DNA of 46,059 nucleotides from contig JBBRNY010000007.1 in assembly GCA_038229915.1 (NCBI GenBank), positions 1 through 46,059 of the forward strand, written 5' to 3'. Below are positions 8,423 through 17,026 of the stretch, in pieces. Each line of letters begins with the position of its first letter. Position 1 is the stretch's first letter. Both the position numbers and the translations under genes were made by a program. The notes below the pieces were generated by a model. The model searched no databases, was not told where the DNA came from, and worked only from the letters and a program-made list of their open reading frames with translations. This DNA is from JAFDZW01 sp038229915. Lineage in GTDB: Bacteria > Bacteroidota > Ignavibacteria > Palsa-1295.

Positions 8423-10858
8423 ATGATGAGAAGTGTTGTTGCTTTTACCCTGCTATTATTTACATCCGCTGTTTGCGCACAAACCAACTCGGAGACCGAG
8501 CTGCCCGAGCTCGGGAAGATCGAAAATGAAGAGTATCAACAACAGCGCGAAGAATGGATCCAAATGATGCATCGCGCCGAGCCAGGGCTAAACTGGAAAG
8601 TGATCGATGCTGAAACTCGAGATGCAAAAGCGAAGCAATTCACGACCCAAAAACTTTCAAAACACTCTACTCTTTCAACTCCTTCGGATACTTTTGCCGG
8701 CGGCAGACTTGTCGCCAAGTGGCTTGAACGCGGCAGTACCAACGTCTCAGGTAGAACCCACACCGCTGATATAGATTTTGAGACCGATACGATCTTCGTT
8801 GCTTCGGCAATGGGAAATATTTGGAAAGCAAAGATGGGTGACTCAAACTGGACGGTGTTGAATGATAGCCATCGCTTTGGTGATATTAGAACATTAAGAA
8901 TTCTGCACACGGCAACTGGCAAAAGATTATTTGCTGCTTGCAACGGTCCGGTGGTGTGCCGATACAGTGACAATGGCGGCGCGAGTTGGAAAGAAGCTGC
9001 TGGTCTTGATGGTCCTAAAAACTGGGGCGGCATAAAACGGGCGACAGTTTCAGCCGACGAAAGGACGATCTATCTCATCGGTTATGAATGGGATTATACG
9101 GCTTGGAAACAAGTCACTACGCTCTATAGATCTAATGATTATGGTAGAAATTTTTCCCAGCAAGGCAAATGGGACTTGAGCTCTGATAAGTGTGATGTTT
9201 GGCAATCGCGAGATGCCACCTCGAAAGTCTATCTCGTAAAAGGCGACTCGTTGTTTACTGTTTCCTCAAGTGGAGTATTCATTCCATTGTTTCATTTTAC
9301 GAATGATACGATCACCGGTGCCAACGCACTTTATCTCGATGGTAAGGTCGCAGGGAATATGACAACACTTGCCCTGTGCGCAACGACAAACAATATATCG
9401 TCAATATACACGTCTATTGATAGTATGAGCAATTGGACAAATCGAGGTTTTGTAAATGGCAGCCCATTTAGTGCGAATAGTTTTCGCATCTCTCTCGACG
9501 AACCATTGAAACTCTACTTAGGAAATGTCAATGTAAACGTGTCGAGTGATACTTCGGCGCAATTTATCGTGCCACATCAATGGTGGGAGTATTATGGCGA
9601 TATATCAAATCGTCTCCATGCTGATATTGATGGCATTGATATTTTCCGCGATCAGTTAGGCAATGAGATCACGTTAGTCTCAACCGATGGGGGCACATAC
9701 ATTTCGAACGATGGACTGGAATCAGTTGATAATTTAACATATTCTGGTATTCGTACTAGCCAGTATTATAGTACCTACACTTCTGCAAAGCCTTATATGG
9801 TCAGTGCTGGGGCGCAGGATCAGGGGTATCAACGCTCGTTCGATCAGAGTGCTGGGTTGCTGAGGATGGAGCAGACCATCAGTGGTGATTATGGGCATTT
9901 GGTTAGCGGTGATATGGGCACTTCAGTTTGGGGTGATTACCCGGGGTTTGTGATCGGGTATTTTGATGCGCGTAATAATAAGAATCATCACGATTGGACA
10001 TTTGTCGGCTCAAATAAGCTTTGGATCCCGCCAATTGCCGCAGACCCGAGCAACGCGAAGCGAGTATATGTTGCTTGCGGTGACTCGGTAAATGATGAGT
10101 CGCACCTTTGGGAATTGACCGACAATGGCTCAGCTCTTGTAGCCAAAGTACTCCCGTATGATTTTTCTTTGGGAAATAAAGATCGTAAAGTCTCGGCGAT
10201 GGCATTTTCTCCGTTTGATAATGCAACAATGTATGCGCTCTCAAGCGATGGATATTTCTTTCGTTCGACCAACACGGGCCAAGATTGGAAAGCTTCCGAT
10301 ACGACCGAAACGCCCGGAAGCCATTACTTTTATGGTTCGGTGATCGTGCCATCACGACTAACAAATCATAAAATCTGGGTTGCAGGAAGCGGATACTCAA
10401 ACTCTTCAGTGTATGTCACCAATGACGAAGGGAAGAGCTTTATTGCTATCGATTCAGGCTTGCCAAAGACATTAGTCTATGGAATGGTCGTTTCGGATGA
10501 CGAACGGTTTCTCTATGCCGCGACAGAAGTAGGACCCTATGTTTATAGCGCAGAAGCAAAGCAATGGTTTGATCTTCAAGCAAAAAATGGCACGACTGCG
10601 CCCGATATGGTCTATTGGTCGGTCGAGAAAGTACCCCAAAGCAATACGATTCGTTTCGGGACGTATGGTCGAGGGATCTGGGATCTCGATGTTCTCTCAA
10701 GTCGCGATAGGGTAAAGACACATGAAGCCGGAATAACGAACGCTTTGCATTTCCGAGCTAATCCGAGCATTAGTTCGGGCGCCATTCAATTTCAGTTTGA
10801 TCTGCAGTCCCAGGATGAAATTTCTATCGCTATTTACGATCTTAGTGGAAAAGAGTGA
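8423..10858 (+). CDS. Asp-box exported protein, sorting domain lost by frameshift
   Basis: Secreted propeller-type protein of 811 residues in the annotated frame, with signal peptide MMRSVVAFTLLLFTSAVCAQ. It carries sortilin/BNR-like repeats with Asp-box variants (YSDNGGASW, RSNDYGRNF, RSTNTGQDW, VTNDEGKSF) and ends in the first half of a T9SS sorting domain (FRANPSIS, then IAIYDLSGKE). TGA at 10856-10858 cuts that domain. The -1 frame from 10852 continues with RVRNFSTNST and PLPSGFYTAILKTG to a TAA at 11008-11010, restoring a normal domain and a protein of about 862 residues. The shift falls in GGAAAAGAG, so loss of one A is the simplest cause. Without the tail the protein would probably not be recognised by T9SS. 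Its function beyond being a surface or secreted propeller is unknown. Confidence 0.8.
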   Translation: MMRSVVAFTLLLFTSAVCAQTNSETELPELGKIENEEYQQQREEWIQMMHRAEPGLNWKVIDAETRDAKAKQFTTQKLSKHSTLSTPSDTFAGGRLVAKWLERGSTNVSGRTHTADIDFETDTIFVASAMGNIWKAKMGDSNWTVLNDSHRFGDIRTLRILHTATGKRLFAACNGPVVCRYSDNGGASWKEAAGLDGPKNWGGIKRATVSADERTIYLIGYEWDYTAWKQVTTLYRSNDYGRNFSQQGKWDLSSDKCDVWQSRDATSKVYLVKGDSLFTVSSSGVFIPLFHFTNDTITGANALYLDGKVAGNMTTLALCATTNNISSIYTSIDSMSNWTNRGFVNGSPFSANSFRISLDEPLKLYLGNVNVNVSSDTSAQFIVPHQWWEYYGDISNRLHADIDGIDIFRDQLGNEITLVSTDGGTYISNDGLESVDNLTYSGIRTSQYYSTYTSAKPYMVSAGAQDQGYQRSFDQSAGLLRMEQTISGDYGHLVSGDMGTSVWGDYPGFVIGYFDARNNKNHHDWTFVGSNKLWIPPIAADPSNAKRVYVACGDSVNDESHLWELTDNGSALVAKVLPYDFSLGNKDRKVSAMAFSPFDNATMYALSSDGYFFRSTNTGQDWKASDTTETPGSHYFYGSVIVPSRLTNHKIWVAGSGYSNSSVYVTNDEGKSFIAIDSGLPKTLVYGMVVSDDERFLYAATEVGPYVYSAEAKQWFDLQAKNGTTAPDMVYWSVEKVPQSNTIRFGTYGRGIWDLDVLSSRDRVKTHEAGITNALHFRANPSISSGAIQFQFDLQSQDEISIAIYDLSGKE

Positions 10859-11010
10859 GAAATTTCTCGACAAATTCGACCCTAGGATCACAGATATGGT
10901 CTTGGAATGGCAAAAGTGATTCGGAATCGCCATTGCCGAGCGGTTTTTACACGGCAATACTCAAAACTGGTGCTCAAATTGAGTTTACGAAAGTTGAGAT
11001 TGTACACTAA
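10852..11010 (+). pseudogene. Out-of-frame tail of the T9SS sorting domain
   Basis: Fifty-two codons in the -1 frame relative to the preceding gene, beginning RVRNFSTNST and containing PLPSGFYTAIL, then a TAA. The IP/LP-x-G-x-Y segment followed by a short beta strand and basic end is the usual second half of a type A T9SS signal. It has no start codon or ribosome site of its own, so it is the displaced 3' end of the upstream gene and not a separate gene. Confidence 0.8.
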
Positions 11011-11099
11011 TTTATTAGGCAGATCTGGTGTTGTAGGGCGCCGATAATTCGCATCGTTTTGTTTGAAACGTCTATACTGAAACGCCGTAGGAAGTCCAG

Positions 11100-12422
11100 A
11101 TGAAAACAGTACTTACAGCATTGTTGCTTTTGGTTGTGGGCACATCATTTGCTCAGCAGCTCACCGGTTCGCACGAACTCACACTTGACGATGCCGTCAA
11201 GATGGCGCTTGATAAAAATTACAATATTCGTACCGCGGGCTACAGCCTTGAGACCGCACAGCTCACTCGCTCAAAAGCGGGTGATGCATTACTGCCGAGT
11301 GTCAGCGGCAGCGCAGATTATACCTACTCCAAACCCTTAACCAAGCAATATGGGGTGTTGCCGGATGCGTCGCATGGTTTCGATTATGGTGTTGGCGCAA
11401 ACATTAATATTTTTAATGGTGGTGCTGATGCGGCGAATATTCGTTCTGCCGGATATAACCTTGATGCGGCAAGATATAATTTGAAATGGGTACGCCAAAG
11501 TATTGCATTCAATGTGACGAGCGCCTATATTGCGGCGTTACGTTTTAAAGAACTTCAGAATAGCACGGCTAAAACATTAGCAGAATCGAGAACCCAACTT
11601 GATCGTGTCAAAGGACAATTTCAAGCTGGCGCGGTTGCCATTGGCTTAGTCTATCAGCAAGATGCGCTCGTCGGCCAACAAGAACTTGAAGGCATTCAGG
11701 CAAAAAATAACTATGAGAATGCACTTGCCGATCTGTTGTACCTCCTCGATGTTGCCCCAAATGATTATCTCAATTTTGATGTCTCCTTAAAAGGTATCGA
11801 TACCACTGTTAGCGCGATCAGCGGTCGTGCGAAGGATGTTGCGCCAACGCCTTCGAACATTTCTTCGTTGGTCGAGCGTCGTGAAGACTTTGCGGCGATT
11901 CGCTCGAATATTTTAGCCCAAGAAGCTAATATCAGTATTACTCGTTCGTTATTACTCCCGACGTTGGGAGCAGGTGTGAGAATCGGCGGAAGTGGGTTTA
12001 ATACTTCTTTTAATAATATCCCATTTTCAAATTCACTTACCGGGACACTCTCGCTTAGTGTTCCGATCTTTGATCGTTTTCAGAATCGCACGCAGATCGA
12101 TATTCAGAAAGTTAATCTCGAAGCAAGTCAAGTGAATCTCGAGCAATCGGTACAATCGTTTAAAAGCGATATAGCAAAAGCACAAAACAATCTTCGTGGC
12201 TCCGAGCAGGCTCTCGGTGCGAGTGCGTCGGCGCTTGCGAGTGCTGAAGAAAGTTTGCGCTCGGCTACCGAGCGTCTCCGCGTCGGAGCTGGCATTCAAG
12301 TTGATGTTGTTGTAGCCGAAGCCCAAGTGCAAACGGCACGTTCGAACCGGATCAACTCGGTCTATAATTATTTGCTCGCATCGAAACAGCTTGAGTACCT
12401 GCTGGGCAGAACAAACTACTAA
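11100..12422 (+). CDS. TolC-family outer membrane efflux protein
   Basis: Outer membrane channel component of 440 residues that would pair with the adaptor and ABC transporter encoded next to it. It has a signal peptide (MKTVLTALLLLVVGTSFAQQ), then the two internally repeated OEP halves typical of TolC: LTLDDAVKMALDKNYNIR near residue 26, long Ala/Gln-rich coiled-coil helices, LLPTLGAGVRIGGSG at the start of the second half, and a closing RTNRINSVYNYLLASKQLEYLLG-like helix. First gene of a five-gene unit; the adaptor starts 27 bases after its stop. There is no obvious terminator between this gene and the end of the unit, which supports a single transcript. The substrate cannot be inferred. 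Confidence 0.92.
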   Translation: MKTVLTALLLLVVGTSFAQQLTGSHELTLDDAVKMALDKNYNIRTAGYSLETAQLTRSKAGDALLPSVSGSADYTYSKPLTKQYGVLPDASHGFDYGVGANINIFNGGADAANIRSAGYNLDAARYNLKWVRQSIAFNVTSAYIAALRFKELQNSTAKTLAESRTQLDRVKGQFQAGAVAIGLVYQQDALVGQQELEGIQAKNNYENALADLLYLLDVAPNDYLNFDVSLKGIDTTVSAISGRAKDVAPTPSNISSLVERREDFAAIRSNILAQEANISITRSLLLPTLGAGVRIGGSGFNTSFNNIPFSNSLTGTLSLSVPIFDRFQNRTQIDIQKVNLEASQVNLEQSVQSFKSDIAKAQNNLRGSEQALGASASALASAEESLRSATERLRVGAGIQVDVVVAEAQVQTARSNRINSVYNYLLASKQLEYLLGRTNY

Positions 12423-12449
12423 TTTTTATTTCGTACCCTTATCCCCGTT

Positions 12450-13802
12450 ATGGAAGACACATTACAAACAAAGACGCCGACATCGACAGTGACCGTTGTC
12501 GATAAAATGAAGAAGAAGAAAAAGCGAAACCGTTGGATCTGGATTTCGCTCGGTGTATTATTAGTATTGATCATTGTCGTGGTCGTCGTTGCCGGCGGCA
12601 AAGAAAAAGGCATCACCGTACAGACCGAAAAGGTCTCGCAACGGACGATCACTGAAATTGTGCAGGCCACTGGTAAGATCCAACCCGAAACATCGGTAAA
12701 GATCTCACCGGAAGTATCGGGTGAAATTACCGAGTTGCCGTTTAAGGAAGGCGCGCAAGTAAAGAAGGGGCAGATGTTAGTAAAGATCAAACCAACCACG
12801 ATCCAAGCGCAATATGAAGCAGGTGTTGCACAACTTGAAGCTTCGAAAGCTCGAGTTCAGCAGAACAAAGCTCAGCGTATCACCACCGAACTCGCTCTGA
12901 AACGAATGAAGGAGTTGCACGGTAAGAATTTGGTTTCTGATGCTGACATCGAGCAGGCACAATCACAATTTGATATAGCCGAAGCTAATTATAGTGCCTC
13001 ACAGCACGAAGTTGATGCCGCGGCAAGTCAGTTAAAACAGCTTGCAGAAAGTTTGCGCAAGACCGCGGTTCTTTCTCCAATGGATGGTGTGATCACCCAA
13101 TTGATCTCACAGCTTGGGGAAAAAGTGGTCGGAACAAGTCAGTTCACTGGTACAGAAATGATGTCGGTCAGTGATCTTTCGGTGATGAACGCTATGGTTG
13201 AAGTTGATGAGAACGATGTGGTAAATCTTAAGCTTGGTGACACCGCTCGTATTTCGATCGACGCATTTCCGGGTAGAGTATTTGTCGGTACGTTAGTGGA
13301 AATAGCTAATAGTGCAAAGCTTAAAGGTGTGGGCACTCAGGATCAGTCCACCAATTTTGAAGTGAAGATCCGTTTGGTTGGGTTCGAGACCGGAGAGCTT
13401 CGTCCGGGTATGAGCTGCACAGCGAAGATCGAAACGCAGACAAAAACGAATGTAATGACCGTACCGATCATGGCAGTCACTCGTCGGACATCAATGGTAA
13501 TGACTAAAGACCCCGGAGCCGGTGCTGCCGAAGTGGGTAAGACAAAAAAGCCATCGGCATCTGACGAAGAAGGACAATCGCCACTGATCGTCTTTGTGAT
13601 CGACGGCAAAAAAGTAAAAGCCGTAAAAGTAAAAACAGGTATTTCGGATAATTCGTATGTTGAGATCACCGACGGTCTCAAGGGCACCGAAGAAATTGTC
13701 AAAGGAAATTACTCTGCTGTTTCAAAAGATCTTGAAGACGGGAAGATGATCAAGATCGATAATAATGCAGGTCTTGGTACAACCAAAGATACAAAAAAAT
13801 AA
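12450..13802 (+). CDS. MacA-like periplasmic adaptor (HlyD/RND family)
   Basis: Membrane-fusion protein of 450 residues linking the inner-membrane ABC permeases to the TolC-like channel. After a Lys-rich cytoplasmic start (MKKKKKRNR) there is one membrane helix at about 31-50. The lipoyl half-motif (VQATGKIQPETSVKISPEVSG) is near 70-90, an alpha-helical hairpin with many Gln/Ala/Glu residues at about 112-190, and the second lipoyl half (KTAVLSPMDGVITQL) near 205. Beta-barrel and membrane-proximal domains follow (ELRPGMSCTAKIET). A charged insert at about 350-375 (KTKKPSASDEEGQS) is not usual for MacA and may be a loop. It sits between the channel gene and the ATPase gene, five bases from the latter. 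Confidence 0.92.
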   Translation: MEDTLQTKTPTSTVTVVDKMKKKKKRNRWIWISLGVLLVLIIVVVVVAGGKEKGITVQTEKVSQRTITEIVQATGKIQPETSVKISPEVSGEITELPFKEGAQVKKGQMLVKIKPTTIQAQYEAGVAQLEASKARVQQNKAQRITTELALKRMKELHGKNLVSDADIEQAQSQFDIAEANYSASQHEVDAAASQLKQLAESLRKTAVLSPMDGVITQLISQLGEKVVGTSQFTGTEMMSVSDLSVMNAMVEVDENDVVNLKLGDTARISIDAFPGRVFVGTLVEIANSAKLKGVGTQDQSTNFEVKIRLVGFETGELRPGMSCTAKIETQTKTNVMTVPIMAVTRRTSMVMTKDPGAGAAEVGKTKKPSASDEEGQSPLIVFVIDGKKVKAVKVKTGISDNSYVEITDGLKGTEEIVKGNYSAVSKDLEDGKMIKIDNNAGLGTTKDTKK

Positions 13803-13806
13803 CGTT

Positions 13807-14511
13807 ATGGGAAATCTCGCAGCGGAATCGGTTATTTATTTAGAAGACATCTATCGTGTCTATGATATGGGCACAGAGCGAGTCTATGCACTCAACGGAG
13901 TGACGATTCCGATCAAGCGAAATGAATATGTTGCCCTGATGGGTCCTTCGGGTTCGGGCAAATCAACGTTGATGAATCTTATCGGCTGTCTGGATACACC
14001 AAGCTCGGGAAATTATTATTTTAATGGTGCCAACGTTGCCGGGCTTGATGACAATGAGCTTGCCGAAATTCGCAACAAAGAGATCGGCTTCGTTTTTCAA
14101 ACGTTTAATCTGTTGCCGAGAAGTGACGCTCTGCATAATGTCGAGCTTCCACTTGTGTATGCTGGTGTCAAGAAAAGCGAGCGCATCGAACGTGCTTATG
14201 AAGCTTTAGAGATGGTCGGCTTGGCTGATCGTTCGACGCATAAGCCGAATGAAATGTCGGGCGGACAGCGCCAGCGTGTTGCCATTGCTCGCGCGTTGGT
14301 CACAAGGCCTTCTATCCTGCTTGCCGATGAACCAACCGGAAATCTTGACTCGAAGACCGGTGAGGATATTATGAAATTTTTTGGTGAGTTGCATTCAAAA
14401 GGGAACACGATCATCGTTGTTACCCACGAAGAAGAAATTGCCCTTCATGCGAATCGAATTGTGCGTATTCGTGACGGCAAAGTAGAGTCAGACGGACCTT
14501 CGCAAAAATAA
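13807..14511 (+). CDS. MacB/LolD-type ABC transporter ATPase
   Basis: Cytoplasmic ATPase of 234 residues that energises the two adjacent permeases. It has Walker A GPSGSGKST at 46-54, Q-loop FVFQTFNLLPR near 95-105, signature MSGGQRQRVAIARAL near 149, Walker B ILLADEPTGNLDSKTG near 168 and the switch His in VVTHEEE near 204. The YLEDIYRVYDMG...VYALNGV start is characteristic of the LolD/MacB group. I chose ATG 13807, just after the adaptor stop, over an upstream in-frame start that would run through the adaptor's end. In E. coli MacB the ATPase is fused to one permease; here it is a separate polypeptide. Its last base overlaps the first permease start. Confidence 0.95.
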   Translation: MGNLAAESVIYLEDIYRVYDMGTERVYALNGVTIPIKRNEYVALMGPSGSGKSTLMNLIGCLDTPSSGNYYFNGANVAGLDDNELAEIRNKEIGFVFQTFNLLPRSDALHNVELPLVYAGVKKSERIERAYEALEMVGLADRSTHKPNEMSGGQRQRVAIARALVTRPSILLADEPTGNLDSKTGEDIMKFFGELHSKGNTIIVVTHEEEIALHANRIVRIRDGKVESDGPSQK

Positions 14512-15755
14512 TGAGATTAATAAACGATACCCGAGAAGGACTTTCGATCGCATGGCAAGCCGTCAAGGCGAACCCGTTGCGTTCGGTCCTGACGATGCTC
14601 GGTATCATTATTGGTATCTTCACCGTAACGTTGATGGGTGCATTTATCAACGGTATGGACGGGCTATTTCGGCAAACTGCAAGCGCGATGAAGACCGATG
14701 TCTATTATATTGATAAATGGGATTGGGGTGGCGGAGATTGGCGTTTGATGCGAAATCGACCAACGATACGAGAAGACTATCTTGATATTCTCAGATTACG
14801 AATGACAACCGCTTCGGCATTTAGTCTCTCGTCAAGCCAATGGGGCCAGGAAGCACATTTTAAAAATCGAAGCGTAAAAAATATTAATGCTCAGGGAGTG
14901 AGCGAGGGTTATCTTGCTACCGAATCGACGGTGATCGAGAGTGGAAGGTTTTTTACTGTCTCAGAATTAGCCTCAGCACGGCCGGTCTGTGTGCTGGGTT
15001 ATGAAATTGCATCAAATTTATTCCCGAATCAGTCACCATTGGGTCAGGAGATTCGCTTGAGCGGCTATCCTCTTGAAGTGATCGGTGTTGCTAAGCGAGT
15101 CGGCGGTTTATTTGCGGTATTCTCGGTTGATAATAATGTGATAATGCCGTTTAGAACGATGCAGTCGGCTTATGGAGAAAAACATCAAGGAGTAACGATC
15201 GGTGTAAAAGCAGCATCGGTTGAAAAAAAGCAGGACACCCGCGACGAGTTAGAATTTGTGATGCGGCAAATTCGCAAACTCAAACCCAACCAAACATTAA
15301 ATTTTGGTATAAATAATCAAGATCAGTTTAATCAGCAGATCGACGGACTTACGCTGTTACTGAGTATCGTTGGGTTTACGATCACCGGTTTATCGTTACT
15401 TGTTGGTGGTATCGGCATTATGAATATTATGTACGTCAGCGTGAAAGAGCGTACTCGCGAGATCGGGATTCGTAAAGCCGTCGGCGCAACACGACGTTCT
15501 CTCGTCACCCAATTTTTATTTGAAGCTTCGATGTTATCGCTTATTGCAGGGCTTATTGCTCTGGCGCTTGCATACCCAGTGACAATTCTTGCAAACGATA
15601 TTTTATTGAAAGACTCGGATATGCACATCGGCTTCCCACTTTCGTATGCAATGGTGGGCTTAGGCTTATCGTTGATAACCGGAATGGTGTTTGGTATTTT
15701 TCCGGCACTACGAGCATCACGCCTTGACCCTGTTGACGCACTTCGATACGAATAA
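14511..15755 (+). CDS. MacB-like ABC permease, first of two
   Basis: Inner-membrane permease of 414 residues with MacB_PCD plus FtsX architecture: one membrane helix at about 22-46 (RSVLTMLGIIIGIFTVTLMG), a periplasmic domain of about 230 residues, then three helices in the last 130 residues. The conserved FtsX coupling segment is present between helices 2 and 3 (RTREIGIRKAVGATRRS), and the protein ends PALRASRLDPVDALRYE, the usual MacB tail. It overlaps the ATPase gene by one base and the next permease by one base, so the three are translationally coupled. Confidence 0.93.
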   Translation: MRLINDTREGLSIAWQAVKANPLRSVLTMLGIIIGIFTVTLMGAFINGMDGLFRQTASAMKTDVYYIDKWDWGGGDWRLMRNRPTIREDYLDILRLRMTTASAFSLSSSQWGQEAHFKNRSVKNINAQGVSEGYLATESTVIESGRFFTVSELASARPVCVLGYEIASNLFPNQSPLGQEIRLSGYPLEVIGVAKRVGGLFAVFSVDNNVIMPFRTMQSAYGEKHQGVTIGVKAASVEKKQDTRDELEFVMRQIRKLKPNQTLNFGINNQDQFNQQIDGLTLLLSIVGFTITGLSLLVGGIGIMNIMYVSVKERTREIGIRKAVGATRRSLVTQFLFEASMLSLIAGLIALALAYPVTILANDILLKDSDMHIGFPLSYAMVGLGLSLITGMVFGIFPALRASRLDPVDALRYE

Positions 15756-16993
15756 TGTCTCTGCTCAAAGAAAATATCAGTATGGCGACATCGTCGCTTC
15801 TCTCGAATAAACTTCGAGCTTTTCTGACGATGCTTTCGATCGTTGTGGGCATTTTTTCGATCATCGGGTCGATGACCGCAATCGGTATTCTCACTAATGG
15901 TATCAGTAGTTCGCTTTCACAATTGGGAAGCGAGACATTTACCGTGCAGAAATTTCCGTCGATACAATTGGGTGGTATGGATTGGCTCAAGTATATGCAT
16001 CGCCGTTCGATCACTTTCGATCAGATCAAGTTCGTTCGCGAATTTACCAAACTTCCGATCGCCGTGAGCGCCGAGCACACGACGGCTCCGATAATCGTCT
16101 CTTATGGTAATGAGAAGAGCGACCCCCAGTTTAATATGATGGGAAGTGACGATTATTTCGCTACTAATCATAATTATACCGTCAGTGAAGGCAGAATGCT
16201 GACAAAAGATGATATTGAATATGCGAGAGATGTTTGTGTATTGACGACCGGGATCCTTCAACGAATTTTTAAGCATGGCGAAAACCCTATTGGTAAAGAA
16301 GTAAAACTTAATGCTCGTCCGTATGAGGTCGTTGGTGTGTTTGAAAGCAAAGGGGGTGGTGGGGGTGCATCGCTTGATAATTTCGCGCTGGTTCCTATTA
16401 CCAATGAACAAAAATATTTTACTGATCGCGATATTACCTCGCTCACAATGACCGTGCGCGCAGCATCACAAGAACAACTCGATGCGACGCAGGATGAAGT
16501 CATCGGAGCATTGCGCACGGCACGCAGTGTAAAGCCGGGTGCCGTCAATGACTTTGAAGTTGAGACCAACAGCAGCTTAAATCTTCAGTTCGAAAGTTTT
16601 TCGAAATATATCGTTTATGCCGGAGCCGGCATCAGCGCGATCGCCTTGCTCGCCGCTTCGATCGGCATTATGAATATTATGCTGGTTTCGGTAACCGAGC
16701 GCACCAAAGAAATTGGTATTCGAAAAGCACTTGGCGCAAAACGCTCATCAATTATTGCACAATTTCTGACCGAGTCGGTCGTGTTGTGCTTGATCGGTGG
16801 TGTGATCGGTATTATCCTCGGAATTGGTTTAGGGAATCTCATTGCTATTTTTGCTAAAGCCCCCGTCTATATCCCCTATATGTGGATCGGCATCGGCTTG
16901 GTCGTCTGTTCATTCGTCGGTGTGGTCTTTGGGATGTACCCCGCTCTCAAAGCGGCGCGTATGAATCCTGTGGACGCATTGCGTTTTGAATAA
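15755..16993 (+). CDS. MacB-like ABC permease, second of two
   Basis: Paralogue of the preceding permease (412 residues) with the same plan: helix at about 22-46 (AFLTMLSIVVGIFSIIGS), a periplasmic core, three C-terminal helices, RTKEIGIRKALGAKRSS and the ending PALKAARMNPVDALRFE. The periplasmic domain differs clearly from the first permease and carries a Gly run (SKGGGGGAS) near residue 200. Two distinct half-permeases served by one ATPase imply a heterodimeric transporter, in place of the MacB homodimer. It is the last member of the coupled export unit; lnt begins 33 bases later. Confidence 0.93.
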   Translation: MSLLKENISMATSSLLSNKLRAFLTMLSIVVGIFSIIGSMTAIGILTNGISSSLSQLGSETFTVQKFPSIQLGGMDWLKYMHRRSITFDQIKFVREFTKLPIAVSAEHTTAPIIVSYGNEKSDPQFNMMGSDDYFATNHNYTVSEGRMLTKDDIEYARDVCVLTTGILQRIFKHGENPIGKEVKLNARPYEVVGVFESKGGGGGASLDNFALVPITNEQKYFTDRDITSLTMTVRAASQEQLDATQDEVIGALRTARSVKPGAVNDFEVETNSSLNLQFESFSKYIVYAGAGISAIALLAASIGIMNIMLVSVTERTKEIGIRKALGAKRSSIIAQFLTESVVLCLIGGVIGIILGIGLGNLIAIFAKAPVYIPYMWIGIGLVVCSFVGVVFGMYPALKAARMNPVDALRFE

Positions 16994-17012
16994 TCTTTTC
17001 TCATTCGGCTCG

Positions 17013-17020
17013 TAGATTTG
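17013..17020 (+). promoter_or_regulatory. TAnnTTTG element just upstream of lnt
   Basis: TAGATTTG matches the Bacteroidota -7 consensus. The lnt ATG is only seven bases further on, so a transcript from here would be almost leaderless. It may be coincidental. Confidence 0.25.
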
Positions 17021-17026
17021 TAGCCG

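Noticed and set aside
9903..10400. A 165-codon minus-strand frame
   Set aside because: Antisense to the conserved Asp-box region of the second T9SS cargo gene, with basic low-complexity composition.
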